Source of the DNA: Spongilla lacustris
Lineage: Eukaryota > Porifera > Demospongiae > Spongillida > Spongillidae
NCBI GenBank assembly: GCA_949361645.1
Contig: OX442415.1
Coordinates: 27,555,092-27,619,091, forward strand
Reading direction: 5' to 3'
DNA: 64,000 nucleotides
A program made the position numbers and the translations under genes. Below are positions 31,161 to 44,240 of the stretch, in pieces. Numbering within the stretch: the stretch's first letter is position 1; each line of letters starts with the position of its first letter. Below the pieces are notes generated by a model. The model had not been told where the DNA came from and did no database searches. It saw only the letters and a list, made by a program, of their open reading frames with translations.

Positions 31161-34017
31161 CTGAAACCGGCAATCGTCATTCGATAGGTAATTTACGCTC
31201 CCAGCCGTGGCTATAACTGTCGTACAGAATATGGTCAGGTGCTAACACATGTATTAGAGATCATTAATTTGCACCATTCAATGCCCGCGGGCTATACGCG
31301 TACTATAAGTTAAGGAGGACGTGTAACATGCTCTGTTCTACATGTAGGCCTTTAGCCAGATAGGAGGAAAGCTGAAACAATTGATATTCTTTATCCTAGC
31401 GGTCTTAATGTATTTCGCATAGTGCGCATTGACTCAGTCCTTGTTTTTCTCCCAGTATCCTGCAGTGGTATGCCGCATAGAAAGTACGGGGGACGTGGGG
31501 GCAATGCCCCCATAATTTTGTTTCAGAGGGGGGAGGGGCATTTCCCTCACTTTTATTCAGTACATAAGGGAGAGGGAGGGGGTAAGAGTACTAGGCAGTA
31601 TCGTGATCAGGTATCCCCCCCCCCCCCCCCCCCCCCCCCCCTCCCGTCCTACTGCTTATAGAACATGCCCATTAATTTGCACACCCCCTCCCTATCCTTA
31701 AATCTTTAATTTTGCTATTACCAGATTCTAATCAATGCTCTCATCTCGATGCATGTACAACAAGACTCGTGAGCAAGAGTCTCGAGCAGATGTCATGCAT
31801 GAATTATGACTTTATAATATCTTATAAATACGTATTATGAAGCTGGTTGAAATTTATTAATTTGTCTTGATTTTAGTAACAGGGTGCTTAATGCTTATTG
31901 CTTGAGAAATGCATAATAGAATCAAATCGATTTTTAGAGAATATTAGACATGTTCGAAATTATAAACAACATGGGGAACAGCATCGAGGAGTATATTGCA
32001 GTGTACATTTTTAGTGTTACTGATGGTAAAATTATCATGGTCCGCGCACTGGTTTTTATTTATTGTTAGTGAGATATTGTACATCTCGGTACCGAGCGCT
32101 GGTTTTTGTCACTGCATATAAATTAAATCAAGGATTATTAACTATAAATAGAGTAATTCAATGTTCCCCCTTCCCCTTTTTTTCAGCACCCCCAAAGCTA
32201 AAACGTTAGCTACTATACGGACCTGCTTATACATGTACATTAAATTTTAGAGCACGTATATTAATACTTTAAAGTTGGCATAAGCAAGTGATAAGCAATA
32301 TAACTGGTTATACTATAGACTTGAAAAACTGTGATTTATCGTACCTTGGCAAATTAATAGTGCATTAATCGGCAAATTGATTTGATGTTTCTAATAACTG
32401 ATTTGCAAAATGGCTATAAACCTGAAAAATCGATTGGACTTTTTTCCATAATCGATTTTAATGTATGAAAAAGGTCACACACACTCACCCTACAGGTGAG
32501 TAGTATGAAAGAGTGAAGCCGATAGTGTGGCTGAGGCGACCACAAACAAGCTATATTTAGGATGTACAAGCTTTATCAAAGTAACGCGACATGGGAAGAA
32601 AAATTCCCCTTGTCGCCGTCGTTAATACGCGGAATATGCAGCATTATGTTTTCCTCGTCCCCAGACCGACATATCGTACGACTAAGTACGTCTGGCTTGC
32701 GAGACTAGGACTTTAACCGACTATACTGTATATCACCCTAACTTGTAGGGATTCTAGACCCCGCGTTAATTAGGTGTCGATTATCTAGCTACCAATCCCT
32801 CTATATATTATTTCTGCATGAATATAACTATGCATGGATTTCAAGTAATACATCCATGCTATTACTTACCTTGAACTGTGAAACTTGACCGGCTTTATTT
32901 CAGTTGGCTGCACTTAACACTATCAAAACATGTATCGTATATTATTATAATTATAATTATAATTATAAATATTATAATTATAATATATACAATATTAAAA
33001 TTTACTCAATAACTGAACCACGGCTGTTTCGAGATGGACATTAGGTTGTTAATTAGAAAACGTATGTATATTACGGTACAATTCTTATCCGGGTCCCATA
33101 GGAGCTCATTAAAATGTGGTTAATGTTCTAATCCCTATTTTGTGAAGATGCGTTTACCATAAAATACCAATATATTTTTGAACTGTTCTATATTCAGTTC
33201 GGCACTACAAAACGTTAATGCGCACTATTGAGGGATGTTTTTTATTAGCCCACTAAAGTCGCGCATCTCACGGTTTCTTTGTTTTTGTTTTGGCATTCCT
33301 GAAGCACTCGAACGGCAAGCCGTTTTTCTCGAGAAAATGCCTGAGAAAGTGGTGTGAAATGCACCTTGTTGCAAAGATAGATCATTGCCCGTTATAAAAA
33401 TGCCTAGCTTATGTGCAGACTTATTTTCTGAAGCGAGAACAAAACCCTTTACCCTGGACTAGCTAATCATGAATAAAGCGGTATCACGTGCGCTCATGCT
33501 GCAATCGAAGCGGATGGAAATTTCTTCATGTCAAGTGCAGTACAGTGAGTAGGGTATACCGGGCCTTTTATGCGGACAATATTAGTTGAAAAAAACGTCT
33601 CGAGGCAACCTAGAGACAATCTACAGCTACTGCTTCCCGCGAATTTCTACAAAACGAAGGCTTGAAAAGGAGGTTGTGAGGATAGAAAGGGTTAAGGAAG
33701 GTGCTAATCCTTTCATCCCCAGGGCACTATAATATACAGTTCAGCATAGTAAGCCCCGCCCCTCTGACGATAATGTTTCCCCCAGCTGCCACGCCCACCT
33801 CAGTTTTCACCCTTTTCATGTTGGGGAATCAGGGATACCTGCTAATTCAAGATGTGCTTGGCGAGCTCTACAGGTTAATGATACACGGCTATAGCCTATC
33901 TACACAATACAAGTGAGTGGAGCAAGTCATGTGACTGATGATGTATTGTTGAATGTGTATATCCCACAAGCCACATGTCCTTCTTGTGTTTTGGCCTACA
34001 TTCACACCTTCTTGCTC
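31161..34017. other. Intergenic interval with repeats, no gene
   Basis: A 27-base C run lies at 31,615-31,641 in GC-rich repeat-like DNA. A segment at about 32,200-32,940 is shared with the segmental duplication. AT microsatellite lies at 32,940-32,990. No reading frame with recognisable content was found on either strand. Confidence 0.55.
32200..32940. repeat. Diverged copy of the segment at 20,150-20,840 and 38,080-38,770
   Basis: Shared stretches include GTGAGTAGTATGAAAGAGTG, CGTCGTTAATACGCGGAAT, CTAACTTGTAGGGATTCTAG and TGAACTGTGAAACTTGACCG. On the minus strand all three copies end with CAGTTCAAG followed by GTAAGT or GTGAGA, which looks like a splice donor. This copy lies upstream of the FN3 gene on its strand. 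A first-exon/promoter segment is possible but unproven. Confidence 0.7.
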
Positions 34018-34735
34018 CCTCTCCCCCTGCCTTCCTCGCTCTCCCTCCGCCTTCCCTTCCTCCCTCTCCCTTACCTTCTTTCCTCCCTCCTTCCACCCTA
34101 TCCCTTCCCTTTCTTCCTCCCTCTCCCTTCCTCCCTCTCCCTTCTTTCCTCCCTCCCCCTCCCTCCTTTCCTCCCCTCTCTCCCCTCCCCACCTCCCCTC
34201 CCTCCCTTCCTCCCCTCTCTCCCTTCCTCCTCTCCCTCCCTTCCTCCCCTCCCTCCCTTCCTCCCCTCCCTCCCTTCCTCCCCTCCCTCCCTTCCTCACC
34301 TCCCTCCCTTCCTCCCCTCGCTCCCTTCCTCCCTTCCTCCCCACTCTCCCTTCCTCCCCTCCCTCCCGTCCTCCACTCCCTCCCTTCCACCTCTCCCCCT
34401 CCTTCCCTTCCTCCCTCCCTCTCTCTCCCCTCCTTCCTCCCTCCCCTCTCTTCCTACCTCCCTTCCCCTCCCTCCCTCCCTCCCCCTCCCTCCCTCCCTC
34501 CCCCTCCCTCCCTCCCTCCCCCTCCCTCCCTCCCCCTCCCTCCCTCCCTCCCCCTCCCTCCCCCTCCCTCCCTCCCTCCCTCCCCCTCCCTCCCTCCCCC
34601 TCCCTCCCTCCCTCCCTCCCTCCCTCCCTCCCTCCCTCCCTCCCTCCCTCCCTCCCTCCCTCCCTCCCTCCCTCCCTCCCTCCCTCCCTCCCTCCCTCCC
34701 TCCCTCCCTCCCTCCCTCCCTCCCTCCCTCCATCC
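34018..34735. repeat. ~700-bp polypyrimidine (CCCT/CTCC)n tract
   Basis: Almost pure C and T on the plus strand. The left half is irregular CTCCCTTCC; the right half (about 34,480-34,730) is highly regular CCCT repeats. The long frames of Pro/Ser/Leu on one strand and Gly/Arg/Glu on the other are by-products of the repeat. Confidence 0.97.
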
Positions 34736-34739
34736 CTTG

Positions 34740-36050
34740 TTCGCTTATTTTCTTACCCAATTTGATTATAAGTCTATGTGTTGTGTTTATTTTACTTGTA
34801 CATGGTCTTTAAGCTGTAGAGGTTTCTACTGTATTCTGCATGCCTCATGGGACTCCGTGTTACATGTGTGGGGTGTGTAGAGGCATGATTGTACATGTGT
34901 TGCTTTCATGGTTATGATGCTGTCATCTAATATAATGTTGTGGTCTCAAAGGTCAAACTATGTGGCCACTCTCCATGCAGGACACCACTGACACAACTCA
35001 GCACACCTCATCACATTTTCCATCCAGCCAGGTGGTGAACCAACCTATATGAACATGGTCCCCTCTAGATACTAACAGCCAGACTATCATGTGAGCAGCT
35101 TCATTGTCATGGCTACAACTTGTAATGACTCTTCTCTTGTACAGATTGGCTCCACCCACTTGCACCTCTATTCCTGTCACTAAGCTGCGCTCAGTATACC
35201 ATTTTGTTCTTTGCCTCAGGAACAATTCATCCCATGCAGGCACTGTCTCTTGACCTCCTCTCTTCCACCGCTAATTAGAATGTTGAACCGCACACGGCAT
35301 GCAGAAAAAAAAAATCAAGGCTAAAGTTGTATTTATGCATGCTACGTCAGATCTGGCTACGTACTTTAGTTTACTGCCACGGGGATACAATTAAAGCTCC
35401 AATGTTGTTGTCCAAGCTGTTTAATTGAGAGATCACAGTATTCCATCACCCCATTTTGAAGTGTGCATGATCGACCATCTACATATACAATGATACATGT
35501 ATTGCAATCGGACCGCCGCCATGCTTGTAGTGTACATAAATTGGTCGTATTCAGCGCCTTGGTACGACTCACAGAAAATAAGTCTGCTAACAAACACAAC
35601 CAAATCGCATACAACCAGCACTTCTGTATACGTTTATACAAGTTTTTGTAACACATGTCAGGCAAATTAACGAAAAAAAGCTTTTTGAAACCAACCACTC
35701 TAAATGGAGCGCTATTAGACACGGGCCCGTATCATGGCGTATGTTAGCATTAAAAAGATAAAATTTATATCATTGTAGTCCTCGAAGGGTGTGTAACACA
35801 GATATTCACCTGTACTGCGCTTACTTTGAACGGATTACAAAAGATAAGCCGAATTCCAATACCATGCGATAATGAGGGTCTAGTTACTTGTTACGTACGA
35901 AATTATGGGGACGAGACCTAATGTCCATTTTTTCAATGCAATGAAACACCCGTGGAACAACAATAATTATGTACATATAATTATAATTATATAGTAGCAT
36001 CATACACACAACACTTGCTATATATAAAACACACTACAGTTAAGATGGGA
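34740..36050. other. Interval with one doubtful small ORF
   Basis: Apart from the possible small ORF at 35,366-35,656, nothing recognisable is present. Confidence 0.5.
35366..35656 (-). CDS. Doubtful small Cys-rich ORF with hydrophobic N-terminus
   Basis: From ATG at 35,656 the frame encodes about 96 residues. It has a hydrophobic stretch near the start (CWLYAIWLCLLADLFSV), an N-glycosylation sequon (NTT) and several Cys residues. This could be a small secreted or membrane protein. No family is recognised, and no promoter or splice context supports it. A chance ORF is quite possible. Confidence 0.2.
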   Translation of the reverse strand: MCYKNLYKRIQKCWLYAIWLCLLADLFSVSRTKALNTTNLCTLQAWRRSDCNTCIIVYVDGRSCTLQNGVMEYCDLSIKQLGQQHWSFNCIPVAVN

Positions 36051-36059
36051 TTCTACGGA

Positions 36060-36840
36060 GGATGGCTCTGGCATTCGCTCTTGTTAAGCAAATGCCGGCT
36101 CAAGTTTGCGAAAAGGTCAAAAGATATCTGTGCCTTTGGCAGAGAAATGCATGTGAATCGCAAGCCTAGCAATGATCTGAGCCAGAAATCTTGAAGCTTC
36201 GTTACCCCAAGCCCCATAGGAGTCAACTACTAGAGGGGTTGAGACCCACCCTAAAGCTAAACACTTTTCATCATTGGCCTGGTGTTTCCTGCTCTCCGTT
36301 GCCTCAAGGACTGCACCAATTAACCGTTGCTCCCGCTTCAGCTAAAGTTGAAGGATTTAGCGGTGAGACAACGGAGATGTCCAGGGCAACGGGCCTTCCA
36401 TGATTCCAATGCTTCACGAGAATATCAGCAGGCCGTGACTGTGAATGGTCAGGAAAGAGCCCAGCACCAGCTTCAACTTCGATTGAAGCATATGCACGGT
36501 GAAGAAAGTGCGCTAAAGTGTCCCTGAGAGCATTATGGCGTGTAATAACATCACCCACACATTTGCATGTTAATGCATGGTGTCCAAGAGGGTCCAGACT
36601 GTGGGCAGGGCAGAAGGCACACTGAGAACCCTGGGAGGTATCTAGGCCTAGCCACCACTTGACAGCTACCCTGAATTCAATTGGGTCAAGATGGAGAGCT
36701 AGAGATGTGGAGGGAATAACTGATAACCAGGATGTCGCGTGGGGGGCTGAAACTGATAGCAACCGAGCCTTGTTAGCAGGGGAGGATTGATCAAAGAGAA
36801 CTTGAAAGCAATAGTCGTTTACTTATGAAGACAGAAGCTT
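36060..36840 (-). mobile_element. R2-type retroelement C-terminus: linker, CCHC and restriction-like endonuclease
   Basis: On the minus strand: VKWWLGLDTSQGSQCAFCP, then HHALTCKCVGD (zinc knuckle), TRHNALRD, and SRPADILVKHWNHGRPVALD (the PD...D endonuclease core). After a frame change follow SRKHQANDEKCLALGWV and VDSYGAWGNEASRFLA near the end (about 36,150-36,300). The reverse transcriptase part is missing. It lies just left of the start of segmental duplication copy B, as the fragment at 17,824-18,995 lies just left of copy A. Confidence 0.85.
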
Positions 36841-36946
36841 CTGACTGACAGGTGAAGAAACCACAGAATTGACGGACAGTTTCTCAATTGGAGCTACAGT
36901 AGAATTGAAGTGGTCCAAGGCATTTGTAAGGTGTATTTTTTTATAA

Positions 36947-37117
36947 TTGTAATTATACTGCGTGCCATGCATGGCAAGCAGCTGTATAAGCAATACTTTG
37001 TTTTGGTCTAGTACTAAGTGCAAAACTGGTCATGCAATTAGTTTCGCAATTCGAAGATAATTTTAGGTCATGCAGAGGCAGTGGCATGCATAATAGGCCT
37101 TTTAAATTGAGTATGAG

Positions 37118-37153
<36 letters not shown>

Positions 37154-40100
37154 ATTCAATGTGCCTTGTGGGTGTGACCACTGGCCGACACAGTTTGGTA
37201 GGTTCCCTACATATACTGTGCTGTACCGGTGCGATGTAATTAGAAGATGACACAAGTTGTGTGTCTCCGAGGGTTGCTCTTTCTACAAGGGCATGCACAA
37301 TAATATCAGCCAGGCAGACATACCCGTGCCCACCAAGTTTTTAAATAGTGAAGTCATGCATTAATATATATAGACATTTGATGTGACTCACACTTGCAAC
37401 CAAACAACGGATTGATTTTGACAGGCGAATATGATGTGTGTCTCAAAGGGTTGCAATTGTTACAAGAGCATGCCGCCACAGTAAGAATATCAGCCAGACA
37501 TGCATGCAGTGCCCACCAAGCTGTTTTTATAGTGAAGCCATGCATGCATTAATACAATTGCAACGCTCACTTACGGCTTAATTTCTAACCGCTACAACAT
37601 GTATAAATTGGTGATGAAGACAGGAATTTGATTAAGGAAACAAGGGATTACGGAAACTAGTTATTTAATTTCCACCCCCCCCCCCCCCCCCCCCCCCCCC
37701 CATGTGTTTCCTAAGCAATATAGGGTCCGGGTAATTACTTGTCTATCCTATCCGGGTAGGGGGCGGAGGGGACCAGCTGTTTTGAGATGATATACACATT
37801 TGTTGTTACTTTCACATCGTTAAATTTTCATGAGTCAGTTGTCCACGAAAATGCACATATGTATATCTAGTGTAAAAATTTAATATCTTCACGCAACAAT
37901 GCTAATGGCTCTTCAGAAAACCAGTCAGTTTCGTTTTTATCTCTATAAGCTAAAAATCATATTTGTCCCATACTTAGTAGTGCTTGGTAGCGGGCGAACA
38001 AATAAGAACGTGTTTTTCGATGAAAAAATACATGACCCATGCATCATATAGAGTACGTGTAACTGTACATGTTGTTTAACAATTTAAAGATGGCATAAGC
38101 AACTGATAAAATTGGCAATATGTGTATAGACTTGTGTCAATAATGGCAATATCAAAAATCGGAAAAACCTAGGTAATCGTTGGCGAATTTATATATAGTG
38201 CATTCATCGCTAATAACCGCGATTTGCAAGTATAGCTATAAACTAGAAAAATCGATTGAGCTTTTTTTTCATTGTTTACACGCCCTACAGGCTACAGGTG
38301 AGTAGTATGAAAGAGTGAACCTCTAGTGTGGTTTTGCGCACAAACAAGCTACATTTCCGCTGTACAAGCGAACGCGATATGGGGAAGAAAATTAAATTTC
38401 CCTTCAAATTGGTCGCCGTCATTAATACGCGGAATGCGCGCAGCAAGGCCGTTGGGTGCCTCTATCAAGTTAAGGCATGTATGCGCAAACGCTGGCGATT
38501 CATGTCTCCGGTCCCAGAGGACTTTTAGTAGTTTCCCCGACTACACAGATCATCCTAACTTGTAGGGATTCTAGACTTTATAGCTAGCTATATAGGATAG
38601 CCCACATTAAATAGGTGTTGATTATCTAGCTTCCAATCCTTCTATGTATTATCTCTGCATGTATACATGTATCTCACCTTGAACTGTGAAACTTGACCGG
38701 CTTTAATTCAGTTGGCTGCACTTAGCACTAGATCAAAATATTTATTGATACTGTATCTTATATACTGCATGCAATACATGGCATGCTGCAGGATGTTGCT
38801 GGGGAAAATGCATGGCAAGCAGCTGTATAAGCAATAATCTGTTTTAGTCTAGTACTAAGTGCAAAACTGATCATGCAATTAGTTTCGCAATTCGAAGATA
38901 ATTTTAGGGCTGGCATGCATATCCCATTGAATATAGGCCTTTTAAATTGAGTATGACCCCCCCCCCCCCCCCCACCCCCCAATTCAATGTGCCTTGTGGG
39001 TGTGACCACTGGCCGACACAGTTTGGTAGGCTTCCTACACATACTGTGCTGTACCGGTGCATGCGATGTAATTAGAAGATGACACAAGTTGTGTGTCTCT
39101 ATGGGTTGCTCTTTCTACAAGGGCATGCACAATGTCAGCCAGGCAGGCATACCCGTGCCCACCAAGCTGTTTTTTAATAGTGAAGCACACATGTAGGCCT
39201 ACATTTGTAACCAAACTATTCTCATGCGAATATGACACAAGTTGTGTGTCTCAAAGGGTATATACATATGCCGCGTATCCTCATACACTGCAGTAAAACA
39301 CGTGTACAATGGGTGGATAATTTTGATTTGGCACTGTGGTTCTTCCTACAAGAGCATGCAGCCAGACAGGCTTGCACATGCCCACCAAACTAGACATACA
39401 GGGCCAGGCAGGTGTAAGAGTGCCCACCAAGCTGTTTTTATAGTGAAGCCATGCTTGCATTAATACAGACACACACACAATTGCAACCAAACAATGTTCC
39501 ATAACGGTTTGATTTAATAACCCCCCCCCCCCCCCCGGCCCCTCGAAATAGGCAATACAAGGTCCAGGTAATTATTTATATATCCTATCCGGGTAGGGGG
39601 CAGTGGGGGCCAGCAGTTTTGATATAATATACACACTTGTTGTTACTTTCACATCGTTATGTTTTTTTTTTATCAGTCAGCTGTGCATGGAAGTGCATAT
39701 ATACAGTGTATAAGCCTTACTTCCCTGTCATAAAAAATGTGAATCTTATCGTGTTCTATACCTAGTGTAAAAATATCTTCACGCAAAAATTATTTTTGCT
39801 GTATCAATATTTTTTTAACTGATATCATCACCACACAAACAATGACACAGGCTAGTATTGACTTTCCCATGGCAGAGCTCCTACACTCCTTCCTCTTCCT
39901 GCTCATGGGCAAAGTTGAGAAATACCTAGGGGAAAGAAGGGGTTTGAGGTATGAAGGAAGAGGTGTATATATGGAGGAAGTACATGTACTTTAAGTTACA
40001 AAAACATGCTTTCCAAATGTGCCAGCTAGCAGCAGCATCTGGAGCAACATGTAGACTACATACCACACTCTTTCAAACGTACATCATACAGTGCACTGTC

Positions 40101-43100
40101 AAACAATCCCTTGTTTTCCAGTGGCTGTCTGAATTGTGAATCTACATGTACATGTACATGTACATGTACATGTATACATAGTTGCCCAAATGACTACACT
40201 GCAGCTCTGCTATTATTGAAGGCTGATAACCTTTGAAACAAGCTCATCTTCAGGTTTGGAAGCATTACATGTATATCCTCTGCTAGAGTTGACAGATGGA
40301 CAGAAGGTATGTCAATAGCTGGCTGAAGTGCCTTCCATTTGTGTGTTCAGTATCCAGCGATTCCCATGAGAACAAACCTTTTAGAAATTATCAGTTTCAC
40401 ATCTTGAACTACACATGTATGTCCATTAAGCTCACAAGACTCTATCATAGATGTAATACAAGTACATCATCCAGTAACGTGTAGCCAGAGTGGATTTATC
40501 AATGCATAGACTTTGCAGCTTGGCTACATGTAGCTCAAGACAGTGTGCATACAAACTCCAGAAGAGCCATTGGAATTGCCTCTTACATAGACCTTAATTA
40601 CATCTTACCTTTTTTACCTTTCACCCCATTATACTATGTTCACTGAGGCATCATCACCTGTCCCCCCCCCCCCGCAACCCCCCACCTACTATCAGCGTAG
40701 GTTTGCCCTTGATCTCAAGATGCATTGTACTGTTAACAATGTCAGCTTGCTCCAAACCAAATACTCTCAAAGGCATTGCCAACAACACACTGAAGTTAGC
40801 CATGGCTCTCTGCTTTCGAAGAAACTTATATGCCTTGTTACAAAACTGATCGAGCTCAGAGCTTTTATGCAGTGACAAAAAGCAATCATTTCATTCTGTT
40901 CATAAGTGCATTACCACTTTTGAAAGCACACAAATGATGCCTGCCTTTTTCATCACTTCATGGTCAGCCTTTTAATAATTCCTATTTGTTCGAATCATTT
41001 AATTGGTTTTAAACTTTTAACACAGCAAACTTGACCTAAACATAAAAACAGCACTACATATACTGTGGGCTTTGTACATACAATGTACATGTATACTAGC
41101 AACTGTAACCAGCTCAATTTGAATTGGGGTCAATGAATTTAGTCAGATTTACAATTGCTAGTCTGTATTGTGGCTACATGTATGCCTGTGCAAAAAATCA
41201 CATTAGCTGCTTTTATAAGCAATCAAACAACATTGAACTTTATTGGAGGTTTTGTCCAATGTATATCCACCCCTAGCTGTTAACCATGCATCACACATGC
41301 ACACAACTCACACACACACACTCACCTGCTCCAAGGAGGTTTGACTTATGCTGTAGTCAACGATGTGCAAGCGTTCCTTGTTACTCTCCATGGCTTTGAA
41401 GACCAAGGACCAGCTCAGACCAGCAGCAGGAAGTCGATATGTCACTTGGCCCTAAGAGCACGATAGAGCCAGGTATTAATGACACAATGATCTATATGTA
41501 CACATGAACATATAAACATACACGTACATGTAGTGTACATGTAAAGGCCCTCACTTCTGGCTAGAACCCCAATAGGTACCAGCTAATATGTAAAAACTGA
41601 ACCTTGTGTCCAGTGCAACACTCGCACATCAAACACTCTCATTTGCACCATATTATTAATAAAGCTTACTACATGTAAATATCACATATGTACCTGATGC
41701 TCTTCAACCAGGAAGGCACCTTGGAAGCTCTCACGTATAAATGTATGAAGGGGGGAGGTATCATAAGGGTCGGCAAGGGTGACCCTCTTCCTCAGAGGGT
41801 GAGTGTGCTTTGCCTCCGCTAGGTCTGGGGACCTCGTCTGACTACTGCGTAAGCCAGAGGTAGGCTTGTGCAGTGACCTGGCCTCAAACCCTTCCGGAGA
41901 TAACATTTGTACTTTGGCCTGCAGTGTAAGACCTGCCCCAAACCTACATGCACAAAGGGTTAAAACACATGATATATATAATGCAGTGAATGTAATCTAC
42001 AAGATTCTATTGTGGTGGTATTTTTTTGTGAATGAATGTACAGACAAGTGTCTTCTGGATAATATTCTATCTTATTCATAGCTTATTACGTGCATTGTAC
42101 ATGTAGCATGATTACAACCTGCAGGGATGGATGTACATGTACAGTGAAGACAATTATCAGCATACACAATGTAGTTATTATATAATTACATTAAATTTTA
42201 CATATATATAATTATAATTATAATATATAGGATATTATAATAAATAAGTTTTCTGAATGTATACTAAAGCAGTCACCGATAACCAAAGAATAACCAAGCA
42301 TAACCAAGCACCCAAGCTGCATTAGCATAATACATGTACATGTATGACTCCCATCAAAACACAAATATCTTGCCAACTGTTAAACATGTGCAGTGATTTA
42401 TTTTGCATTTGAATTTCTATACAATGGTGCACACACACACACACAAACAACACACACTCACACAACACACTCACACATTCATGTGTTAAGAGTCCAGTGG
42501 CACAGACCAGGTGACTAACAAAAGAGGGTGTGGTCCTAACCTGCTCTTGAGGTGCTGAATGCTGCCCAGACACTTGAACTGTCCATTCACCATGATGGCC
42601 AGACGTGTGCACAGCGCCTCACACTCCTCCATGCTGTGCGAGGTCAGCACAATGCAGCGGCCATCTTGGACCACACCCACAAGGACGTCCCACAAGTAGC
42701 GACGGGTGGCAGGGTCTAGACCAGTGGTGGGCTCATCCTAGATGGGAGGGGCAAGGGGAGTGGTCTCATAAAATAACATCAACATCAGTGTATGGCAAGG
42801 TACATGTACAAGTATTCAGTCTGACTATCATACTGTGCACAACACAAAAGAGGCAAGGGGGAGGGGGGGGGATGGGGGAGGGGAAACTCACCAAGAAGGC
42901 AATAATGGGATCCCCAACCAAAGCCAGTGCAGTGCTAAGCTTTCGTTTGTTACCACCACTACAGCAAAAGAGAGCCTTTTATGTTGCCATGGAGATGACC
43001 TTTGCACCCGCAGCATACCTGTAGGTACCGCACAGCCTGGTGGCATGCTTGGACAGGTCCAGCCTCTCCACCTGCCTGTCCACCACCCCCTTGATGTGGG

Positions 43101-44240
43101 CCTCAGGGATGCCCCTTAGTCGGGCAAACAAGGCTAGGTGCTCCATACCAGTCAGACGATCGATGAGGGCATCAAACTGGGGACAGTAACCAATCCTCTG
43201 TTGGACCTGAAGGGTGTGGGGGGAATTTCTTATGATCACATGACATCATGTGATATCAGGTGACCCACTTCTCTAAGGTTGGTTCTGATGTCATAGCCGG
43301 CAATCACAGCGGTGCCATCAGTCATGGAGATGTCTCCAGTGAGGATCCCAAAGGTTGTGGTCTTCCCTGCTCCATTAACCCCTAGCAGCCCAAAGCACTC
43401 CCCGCTGGGTATGCTCAGGGAGATGCCCTGGACGGCAGGCTTGGGGGGTCTGAGGGTGCACCCATTGAAGGAGGACGGGTACACCTTGGTGAGCCTTTTG
43501 AGCAGCACAGCTGCCTGGTCAGCACTGCCACTTAGCACTCTTTGTTGCTCGGCAACCACATCAATATCCTGGGTTAAAGGTGTCAGTAATTGGTGTGCCA
43601 TTACAAAATGGTACAGTATATGAATGGAATTATTCCTTTAATAATTATTCATAACCATATTTCAATAATGATCAATGATAACCTTATACCATTAATAACC
43701 TTATTCCATTAATGATCATTGATAACCTTATTCCATTAATCATTATTGATAACCAATACCTCCACACCATTGCCATCTGCCACACCACCGCTTATGGCTC
43801 TGTGCCCATACAACAGTCTCTTTATCTTTGGTACATAAAACTTCACCTGAATGTAGAGATGAACAGCAATCATGGGACATTAACAACCTTTGATCACATG
43901 ACCATTTGGGGAAATACCAATTGCCAAAAGGTTTTCTCAGTTTGGGCACATGGCAGTCACATTATAGTCACATGACAGTCACATGGCTCACCTCAATGAG
44001 GACGGTGAGGACAAAGAAGAGCAGCCCCTCAAGTGCCAGGTAGAGGAAGACGTGGCCAATGGCAGGACGAGAGAACTCAAAGATGCTGTCAACGTACTGA
44101 TATGTCGGATCTGAGCTAAGGGCAGCACATGCTCTGTGCATGTGACATACATGTGCATGTAAAACACATGATCACATGGTGACATCACCTACCAATCACA
44201 TGGTGACATCACCTACCAATCACATGGTGACATCACCTAC
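36947..44240. repeat. Segmental duplication, copy B (within the complete ABCA gene)
   Basis: Direct-orientation partner of 19,057-26,203, again including the internal ~1.8-kb partial repeat (36,968 recurs from 38,808) and two poly-C-linked dispersed repeats (37,675 and 39,521). In this copy the ABCA exons are intact and continuous with the rest of the gene. The shared sequence ends inside the 24-bp minisatellite. Confidence 0.9.
39881..43568 (-). CDS. ABCA: ABCA exons: NBD2 and C-terminus
   Basis: Exons 43,269-43,568 (Walker [18 protein letters not shown]), 43,019-43,206 (Q-loop [11 protein letters not shown]), 42,892-42,958 (signature [10 protein letters not shown]), 42,541-42,737 (Walker B ending [10 protein letters not shown]-loop [12 protein letters not shown]), 41,694-41,943, 41,326-41,451 (SISQTSLEQ) and 39,881-39,925 (VFLNFAHEQ..., stop). 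Unlike copy A, the Walker B exon is in frame. The last intron (39,926-41,325) is 1.4 kb and contains a poly-C run at 40,661-40,673. Confidence 0.94.

Noticed and set aside
33889..34880. Pro/Ser/Leu-rich and Gly/Arg/Glu-rich ORFs up to 301 codons
   Set aside because: Pure low-complexity CCCT repeat translated in several frames on both strands.
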